A stretch of DNA of 11,487 nucleotides from NCBI GenBank assembly GCA_010092805.1, contig JAADYY010000017.1, positions 1-11,487 on the forward strand. The letters are read 5' to 3'. The position numbers and the translations under genes are program-made. The stretch is from Chloroflexota bacterium. GTDB taxonomy: Bacteria > Chloroflexota > Anaerolineae > Aggregatilineales > Phototrophicaceae. This document shows positions 7,101 to 11,487 of this stretch, in pieces. The notes beneath the pieces were generated by a model, which saw only the letters and a list, made by a program, of their open reading frames with translations, was not told where the DNA came from and made no database searches. How positions within the stretch are numbered: the stretch's first letter is position 1; the number at the start of each line of letters is the position of its first letter.

Positions 7101-7745
7101 TTACACAAATTCCGGTGAGGCAGATTCAGGGGTGCGGGCAGCGTCGTCGCTGCCGAGCGTGCGGCGCAGAAACTCTTTCACCGCGTTGACGGCCACCGCG
7201 ACCCCCACCTCCGGCCCGTTGATCATGGTGTTGACGCCGACCATCCGGCCCTGGGCATCGACCAGCGGCCCGCCCGAATTGCCAGGGCGCAGCAGCACAT
7301 CGACGACAACCCAATCTTGATTGGCCGTGCGCACGGGCAGATCAGCGATCTGCTTGCCCGTGCCGATCACGACGCCGCCCGTCGCCGCGTTGGTGATGCC
7401 CCAGGGGTGGCCGACGGCCAGCACCCATTGGCCGGGGTGCAGCGCGGCGGAATTCCCCGGCTCGATGGTCGGCAGGTTGTCGGCCTCGACCATCAGCGCG
7501 GCCAGGTCGCGTTCGTCGTCCCGCGCGATCAAGCGAGCGGGCAGCACCCGGCCATCGCTGAGCGCCACTTGCAGGTGATCCCGGCGCGCGACGTGTGCGT
7601 TAGTGACGATCAAGCCGTCCGGGTGCCAGATGGTGCCTGCGCCCGCGCCGCCGCGCTGGTCATCGCGGACTTGTACGACGCTGCGCTGCACGCCAGTCAC
7701 CAGGCCAGCGAGATCGGCGTTGAGCTGTTGTAAAACGGAAGTCAT
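7101..7745 (-). CDS. HtrA-like trypsin-fold serine protease without PDZ domain
   Basis: Protein of 214 residues covering only the S1C/DegP-type protease domain. Numbered from the ATG at 7745, the triad is H51 (VTNAHV), D80 (ERDLAAL) and S157 (GNSGGPL), all intact, so it should be active. There is no signal peptide, transmembrane segment or PDZ domain, which is unusual since classical HtrA proteins are exported and carry one or two PDZ domains. A cytoplasmic location is therefore inferred. The start at 7745 is chosen because the N-terminus then aligns with the neighbouring protease (LQQLNADLAGLV against LQNLSNDLAATV). A GGAG lies about 11 nt upstream, slightly far. The frame could reach a TTG at 7784, but that extension has no counterpart in the neighbour. 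It follows the PDZ protease on the same strand, with a hairpin in the gap, and precedes a strong terminator. The substrate is unknown. Confidence 0.88.
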   Translation of the reverse strand: MTSVLQQLNADLAGLVTGVQRSVVQVRDDQRGGAGAGTIWHPDGLIVTNAHVARRDHLQVALSDGRVLPARLIARDDERDLAALMVEADNLPTIEPGNSAALHPGQWVLAVGHPWGITNAATGGVVIGTGKQIADLPVRTANQDWVVVDVLLRPGNSGGPLVDAQGRMVGVNTMINGPEVGVAVAVNAVKEFLRRTLGSDDAARTPESASPEFV

Positions 7746-7794
7746 GAGGGGTAAAACTCCGTGAAGTGACTCGGATAACGCCAAACGGTAGCGA

Positions 7795-7829
7795 CAAAGG
7801 TGGGCGAGACAGCGCCTCGCCCACCTTTG
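7795..7829 (-). terminator. 14-bp-stem hairpin between the two protease genes
   Basis: A perfect 14-bp inverted repeat (7795-7808 with 7816-7829) surrounds a 7-nt loop, starting 35 nt after the stop of the PDZ protease gene on the minus strand. The core is GC-rich (GGTGGGCGAG) and the stem ends in TTTG rather than a long T run. It may terminate or attenuate transcription between the two proteases, or protect the upstream mRNA's 3' end. Confidence 0.6.
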
Positions 7830-7864
7830 CGGTGTGATGAGGTTCAGGACGGCTCAGCGGGCGC

Positions 7865-8761
7865 TTAGTTACGCTCGCCGACCATCACCTGGATTTCGCG
7901 GATCTCGCCGCCGCGCACCACCCGCACCGGCACGCTGCTGCCCACGCGGTCGCTGTGCAGCAGCGCCAGCAGATCATCCATTTGCTGGACGTTATTGCCG
8001 TCGAAGGTCAGCATCGTATCGCCCAGCATGAGGCCGCCGTTGGCTGCGGGGCTGTTCGGCTCCACCGCCGCGACCAGCAGGCCGTGTTCCTGGCCGCTGC
8101 TCTGCGCGATATTTTCCGGCAGCTTGACGGGCTGCGCGCTCACCCCCAGGTAGCCACGCCGCACCTTGCCATGCGTCATCAGCGTTTCGGCCACACGGCG
8201 GATGGTCGGCGTGGGCAGGGTGAGGCTGACGCCGCGCATCAGCGCCGAGGTGTTCAGGCCCAGCATTTGCCCGCCCGCGCTCACCAGCGGCCCGCCGGAA
8301 AAGCCGGGGTACATCACGACATCGGTCTGCACATAAGCATCAATTTGACCGCCCGCGCCTGTGCGGTAGCTTTCGCCCAGCGCGCTGATGATGCCCAGCG
8401 TCGCTTGCAGCGTGCGGCCCGGACGCCCAATGGCCAGCACCATGTGCCCGACGGCCATCGCGTCGAGTTCGGCCCAGGTCGCCGGGGTCAGGCCGTTGGC
8501 CTGGGCGCGCAGCACCGCAATATCGGTTGTCGGATCCCGCCCGACCAGCGTCGCTGCGACGCTGGTGCCATCCGGCAGCCCGACGGTGATGTTGTCGTCC
8601 CGCTCGACGACATGGTGGGTGGTGACGATCAGCCCGTCGGCGCTGTAGACGACGCCCGTCGCGGTTTGGCGGCGGCGCGCCTCAATGCGCACGATGCTCT
8701 GCCCGGCGGCTTCGACGGTCGCGGCCAGATCGTTAGACAGGTTTTGCAGCATTTCTGCCAT
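7865..8761 (-). CDS. HtrA-like serine protease with one PDZ domain
   Basis: Protein of 298 residues. The protease domain spans about 1-195 with catalytic H50 (VTTHHV), D80 (PTTDIAVL) and S155. The serine motif reads GFSGGP in place of the usual GNSGGP, so the triad is present but the residue before the serine is atypical. A PDZ domain covers about 203-298 (GYLGV, then GLLVAAVEPNSPA and GLMLGDTMLTFDG), as in DegP/DegS, where it recognises substrate C-termini or regulates activity. There is no signal peptide or membrane anchor, so the protein appears cytoplasmic, unlike most HtrA family members. The ATG at 8761 has GGGAG about 10 nt upstream; a second ATG three codons later is worse placed. It lies 146 bp after the LuxR-type regulator gene on the same strand and upstream of a PDZ-less paralogue. 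A role in protein quality control is a family-based inference. Confidence 0.9.
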   Translation of the reverse strand: MAEMLQNLSNDLAATVEAAGQSIVRIEARRRQTATGVVYSADGLIVTTHHVVERDDNITVGLPDGTSVAATLVGRDPTTDIAVLRAQANGLTPATWAELDAMAVGHMVLAIGRPGRTLQATLGIISALGESYRTGAGGQIDAYVQTDVVMYPGFSGGPLVSAGGQMLGLNTSALMRGVSLTLPTPTIRRVAETLMTHGKVRRGYLGVSAQPVKLPENIAQSSGQEHGLLVAAVEPNSPAANGGLMLGDTMLTFDGNNVQQMDDLLALLHSDRVGSSVPVRVVRGGEIREIQVMVGERN

Positions 8762-8907
8762 ATGTTTTGTGCTCCCTCACATCAATGAATTGTGTTAAAC
8801 GATGCTTGTATTGAACCACAGGCGCGGCGAGACCGGATCGCCCGTTGTATGAGGCTGCCGCCCGGAAAAACGGGTAGGTGCCGCATCGGATTTGTATCAG
8901 CGGCGGC

Positions 8908-9561
8908 TCACAGCGCGATCATGCCGGCGCGGGTGGCGCGGACGACGGCTTCGGTGCGGCTCTGCGCGCCAAGTTTGGTCAAGATGGCGTTGACGTGGAA
9001 TTTCACCGTGTGCTCGCTGATGCCCAACTGCGCCGCGATGGTTTTGTTGGGCAGCCCCTCCGCGATGAGGTTGAGCACTTCGCGCTCACGCGGCGTCAGC
9101 GCGTCAATGGCGGGGTCGGGGTCGGGGGCCGTGCCTGTGAGGACACTCGCCAGGGCAATTTCGATAAAAGTTGGGTGGATGACGGTCAAGCCCTGCACCA
9201 GCGCCGTGATCGTCGTGGTCAGTTGATCAATTGTGGCGTCTTCGCGCAGCACGCCGCGCACACCCGCCGTCAGCAGTTGGCTGATGGTGTCGGCAGCTTC
9301 CAGGCCCAGCATCGCCAGCACCGGCACCTCCAGATCGCTGATGTCCGCCAGCCGCTCCAGGTGCGCCGCCGGGTCCCAGCCGACATCCCAGACGATCACC
9401 GCCGGGCGGTAGACCTGAATGGCGGTCGCCAGATCAGCGCCCCCGTCATGGGTCGCCGCAACGCTGAGCACGGCGCTTTGTTTGAGCAGCGCGGCCAATC
9501 CCGCGCGCGCCAGTGAACTGGCCGCCACGACCAGCAGGCGCAACTCCGCAGTGGGTAACAC
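8908..9561 (-). CDS. NarL/LuxR-type regulator with degenerate receiver domain
   Basis: DNA-binding transcription regulator of 217 residues. The GTG at 9561 is preferred because TGAGGA lies 7 nt upstream and the length fits the NarL family; a TTG at 9615 in the same frame lacks a ribosome binding site. The C-terminal LuxR-type helix-turn-helix (last 60 or so residues) is canonical: LTPREREVLNLIAEG, then NKTIAAQLGISEHTVKFHV. The N-terminal domain has the receiver fold pattern but not its chemistry. The acidic pair after strand 1 is replaced by Ala-Ala (LLVVAASS). The switch Thr/Ser position reads VLAMLG, and the usual GYLLKDA lysine is Glu (GVLREDA). Only the aspartate in IVWDVGWD (D59 from this start) remains. 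It is therefore probably not controlled by ordinary phosphorylation. It stands upstream of two proteases that it might regulate (inference). Confidence 0.9.
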   Translation of the reverse strand: MLPTAELRLLVVAASSLARAGLAALLKQSAVLSVAATHDGGADLATAIQVYRPAVIVWDVGWDPAAHLERLADISDLEVPVLAMLGLEAADTISQLLTAGVRGVLREDATIDQLTTTITALVQGLTVIHPTFIEIALASVLTGTAPDPDPAIDALTPREREVLNLIAEGLPNKTIAAQLGISEHTVKFHVNAILTKLGAQSRTEAVVRATRAGMIAL

Positions 9562-9628
9562 ACGCTTTTCCTCAGTTGAGCTTAGTTGATCTTCGCGTTT
9601 CGCGGTGGTTCGCAATGATTACGTGATT

Positions 9629-9648
9629 GATCTGTGTGAACACAGATC
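9629..9648. promoter_or_regulatory. 20-bp palindrome, candidate operator for the LuxR-type gene
   Basis: GATCTGTGTGAACACAGATC has perfect 9-bp arms around a 2-bp centre. It sits between the putative -10 box (9658-9663) and the regulator's GTG start, close to the expected transcription start. The near lack of a loop fits a dimer-bound operator better than a hairpin terminator, and no T-tract follows. Autoregulation by the adjacent regulator is an attractive guess without direct support. Confidence 0.6.
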
Positions 9649-9657
9649 GTTATGCGC

Positions 9658-9663
9658 ATTGTA
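9658..9663 (-). promoter_or_regulatory. Putative -10 box TACAAT upstream of the LuxR-type gene
   Basis: On the minus strand CTACAATGC lies in the gap between the acetyltransferase-like gene and the regulator, about 100 bp before the GTG at 9561. No convincing -35 is visible 16-18 bp upstream. The box is directly next to the 20-bp palindrome, so binding there could block or stimulate initiation. Confidence 0.4.
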
Positions 9664-9699
9664 GCGGGGTGGGCGTAGGAACGGCGTTAGAGCCAGGGA

Positions 9700-10602
9700 T
9701 TAGAGATCACACGCCATCTCGATGCGGACGAACGAATCGCTGTAACCGACTTGCTGGAACGCGGGCCAGTAGGGGCTGTCGAGGGGGATGTTTTCCATCT
9801 TGGAATCTTGCGCCGCGTGCTGGTGATGTACGGCGCGCAGGAGTGTCTCGGCGAGGTGGGCATTGCCCGGCGGCCACGTGCGGATCAAAAAGTGGGAAAG
9901 CTGGAAAATATTATAGCGGTAAACGATACAGCCGTATTCGCCGCTGGCGAGATGCGTGCTCAACCCCTCTAGCGATCCGGCGTTGAGCAGCGACTCGGTG
10001 GCGTCGAGCCACGATGCGCCCGGCTCGCGCGCGCGCAGGCACGCCATGATCTCATCCTCGCTCATTGGCTTGATCGACTCGGTGGGCGGGGCGCTGTTGG
10101 ATGGGCCGGGCGGGCGGCGGATGACGAGCAGCTTGCGCATGGGTTGGAAGCCGAGCTTGGCGAACAGGTGCCGGGCGGGTTCGTTGCCTTCGATCACCTC
10201 AAGCGTGGCGGAACGCGCGCCCAAGTCAACGGCCCGTTCGAGCAGCGCAGTCATCGTGAACAGCCCTTTGCCGCGCCCGCGCCGCTCCGGGATCACGCCC
10301 AGCCGGGTGAGCCACGCTTGATCGCCGCGCAGGCCCAACATCCCCACCGCGATCGCGGATCCGTCTTCATCCAGGGTGACAACCGACGCATCCAGCCGGA
10401 CATCATAAAACTGAATATATTCCTCCATGCGCCGAGCGTTCATGGGCATGGGGACAATATAGTCCACGCGGCTGCGGTTGTAGATTTCCGCCAAGTCGTC
10501 GTACGTGTAGTGACTAGCGGGGACAGCGGTATATGCTGGGCGGGTGGCCGGGGCACGCTGTTGGGCGCGCCGCTCGGCCCCGGTACAATTTTCGACAGTC
10601 AA
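9700..10602 (-). CDS. GNAT-family N-acetyltransferase, apparently tandem with a degenerate second half
   Basis: Protein of up to 300 residues. Residues about 31-165 form a GNAT domain with the acetyl-CoA loop RGRGKG (108-113) after LTRLGVIPE, and a typical end EGNEPARHLFAKLGF (138-152). Acetyl transfer to an amine is expected; the acceptor is unknown. Residues about 175-300 look like a second GNAT-like half (LAETLLRAVHHQH, then WPAFQQVGYSDSFVRIEM) without a recognisable acetyl-CoA loop, so possibly structural or substrate-binding. The proposed start is the TTG at 10602, which overlaps the TGA of the upstream receiver gene (TTGA), as in translational coupling. There is no strong ribosome binding site and no in-frame ATG before residue 52, so the exact start is uncertain. 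It is the last gene of a probable three-gene operon with two response-regulator receivers, suggesting a signalling or sensory context. Confidence 0.82.
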   Translation of the reverse strand: MTVENCTGAERRAQQRAPATRPAYTAVPASHYTYDDLAEIYNRSRVDYIVPMPMNARRMEEYIQFYDVRLDASVVTLDEDGSAIAVGMLGLRGDQAWLTRLGVIPERRGRGKGLFTMTALLERAVDLGARSATLEVIEGNEPARHLFAKLGFQPMRKLLVIRRPPGPSNSAPPTESIKPMSEDEIMACLRAREPGASWLDATESLLNAGSLEGLSTHLASGEYGCIVYRYNIFQLSHFLIRTWPPGNAHLAETLLRAVHHQHAAQDSKMENIPLDSPYWPAFQQVGYSDSFVRIEMACDL

Positions 10603-10976
10603 GGCTCAACTTTCGGTGGTAAATAGGTGTTCACTTGGGCAGCAAACGAACGTGTGTCGATTGGTTTGGTGATCACCCCATCACAGCCGTAGGCGTGCGC
10701 CATCTCGCGCGCTTTGGCTTCTGGCCAGGCCGTGAACGCGAGAATGGGCACCTGGGCCAGCGAGGCCTGCTGGCGCATCAACGCGACGACCGTCTGTCCG
10801 TCCAAGTCGGGCAATCCCAGATCAACGAGGATTGCATCTGGTTGATGGCCGAACGCCATCGTCAGCCCGCATTCGCCATCGCTGGCGAGCATGACATGAT
10901 GCCCGTCGCGCTGCAAAATCTTCATAGCCAGGCGCGCACTCTGCGCGTCGTCTTCGATGATGATGATGAGGCTCAT
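10599..10976 (-). CDS. Stand-alone CheY-like response regulator receiver (downstream copy)
   Basis: Single receiver domain of 125 residues with no output domain. All phosphorylation residues are present: the acidic cluster E8-D9-D10 after IIII, phospho-acceptor D52 (AILVDLGLPDLDG), switch T82 (LAFTA) and K104 followed by Pro (VITKPID). It should accept a phosphoryl group from a histidine kinase and act through protein contacts, as CheY or DivK do. The ATG at 10976 has AAGG about 9 nt upstream, and AGGAG lies a little further, overlapping the previous gene's stop. The gene is 19 bp after the first receiver gene, and its stop overlaps the acetyltransferase start. No kinase is in the window. The two receivers are clearly related but diverged, so they may serve different steps of a relay. 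Confidence 0.9.
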   Translation of the reverse strand: MSLIIIIEDDAQSARLAMKILQRDGHHVMLASDGECGLTMAFGHQPDAILVDLGLPDLDGQTVVALMRQQASLAQVPILAFTAWPEAKAREMAHAYGCDGVITKPIDTRSFAAQVNTYLPPKVEP

Positions 10977-10995
10977 CGGTCGGTGCCTTGCACTC

Positions 10996-11382
10996 CTAAA
11001 CCTGCTTATACTCCGACTGCGTCAGAAAGTGCGCAACGGTGTTCAGCAGTTCGCTTTTGGTGATGGGCTTGGGAATGTAGCCGTCACAGCCCGCCTCGAA
11101 GCAGCGCTCACGGTCGCCGTGCATGGCGTTGGCCGTGAGGGCAACGATGGGGATGTGGGCCAGTTCGGGCTGGTCTTTGACGTGCATTGTCACTTGCAAG
11201 CCGTCAATGTCTGGCAGGTTGACGTCCATCAGCACGAGATTCGGCATGTGTTCAACAATAGCTTCGTAGCCGCTGTTGCCGTCAACTGCCTCAATGACTT
11301 CGTGCCCGGCGCTGCACAGGATCTTGCGCACCAGGCGCATATTTTGCGGGTTATCTTCAACGCAGACGATGCGGTAAGCCAT
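10996..11382 (-). CDS. Stand-alone CheY/DivK-like response regulator receiver (upstream copy)
   Basis: Single receiver domain of 128 residues, complete for phosphotransfer chemistry: E9-D10 (VCVEDNPQN), acceptor D53 (LVLMDVNLPDIDG), switch T83 (IVALTANAM) and K105 followed by Pro (GYIPKPI). VEDNPQN and LTANAM are typical of receivers that work with hybrid histidine kinases. No DNA-binding or enzymatic output is attached. The ATG at 11382 is preceded by GAGGAG, about 10 nt upstream. It appears to be the first gene of an operon running through the second receiver to the acetyltransferase-like gene, with a putative promoter near 11435. The cognate kinase is not visible; it could lie beyond the right edge. 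Confidence 0.92.
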   Translation of the reverse strand: MAYRIVCVEDNPQNMRLVRKILCSAGHEVIEAVDGNSGYEAIVEHMPNLVLMDVNLPDIDGLQVTMHVKDQPELAHIPIVALTANAMHGDRERCFEAGCDGYIPKPITKSELLNTVAHFLTQSEYKQV

Positions 11383-11430
11383 GATTGTCTGTCTCCTCTA
11401 ATTGCTTACGAGTAATTCTACCCTAGTACC

Positions 11431-11436
11431 ATTGTA
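11431..11436 (-). promoter_or_regulatory. Putative -10 box TACAAT of the receiver operon
   Basis: On the minus strand GATACAATGG lies in an AT-rich stretch 49 bp before the ATG at 11382, giving a leader of roughly 40 nt that contains the GAGGAG ribosome binding site. GGGTTA/GGTTAA at 16-17 bp spacing is a poor -35 match. The TACAATG string recurs upstream of other genes in the window. The remaining bases to 11487 show no gene. Confidence 0.45.
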
Positions 11437-11487
11437 TCAAATCAATGCTTCGTTAACCCTTGAGATAAATTCGCTGCGGTCAAACGC

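Noticed and set aside
7955..8788. Long plus-strand open frame of 277 codons opposite the PDZ protease
   Set aside because: Low-complexity Arg/His/Gln-rich translation with no domain; the opposite frame has a complete protease triad and PDZ domain.
8862..8875. CCCG/CGGG mini-hairpin with an A-run loop after the LuxR-type gene
   Set aside because: A 4-bp stem with the A/T run inside the loop is not a terminator; no convincing terminator is visible in the 146-bp gap 8762-8907.
8878..9516. Plus-strand open frame opposite the LuxR-type regulator
   Set aside because: No domain or ribosome binding site; the minus-strand frame has a canonical helix-turn-helix.

Overview
The window is a gene-dense, GC-rich bacterial segment (roughly 60% GC by eye) with no rRNA, tRNA, CRISPR array, transposase or phage gene that I can see. 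It probably comes from the chromosome of a Chloroflexota bacterium of the Anaerolineae type. That is an inference from style: exported proteins with Pro/Thr linkers (PTPIP-like, TPTPT-like), a beta domain carrying a G-x-W-D-T and D-G-L-Y signature next to SH3b and CARDB modules, N-anchored outward-facing TPR proteins, and small HtrA-like proteases. No marker gene confirms the taxon.

Left part, plus strand (1-4283): the 3' portion of a cytochrome P450 that begins before the window, then two separately promoted genes for exported proteins. The first (1382-2587) is a signal peptide + beta domain + SH3b + CARDB protein. The second (2781-4283) is a signal peptide + the same type of beta domain + a clan GH-A-like (alpha/beta)8 hydrolase domain. 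They look like relatives that share an N-terminal domain but carry different C-terminal modules.

Centre, minus strand (4288-6866): a two-gene operon of paralogous membrane-anchored TPR proteins with four cysteines in matching positions. It converges on the hydrolase gene with only 4 bp between stop codons.

Right-centre, minus strand (7101-9561): a LuxR/NarL-type regulator whose receiver domain lacks most phosphorylation residues, then two related HtrA-like serine proteases (one with a PDZ domain, one without). Both proteases lack an export signal. A 14-bp-stem hairpin separates them and a stem-loop with a six-T tract ends the block.

Right part, minus strand (9700-11382): two stand-alone CheY-like receivers followed by an acetyltransferase-like protein whose start overlaps the preceding stop, probably one operon read from a promoter near 11435. 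A histidine kinase partner is not in the window and may lie beyond 11487.

Nothing here is clearly a new defence or mobile system. The points most worth a second look are the degenerate receiver with a 20-bp palindrome upstream of its gene, the receiver-receiver-acetyltransferase operon, the cysteine-patterned TPR pair, and the domain shared by the two exported proteins.
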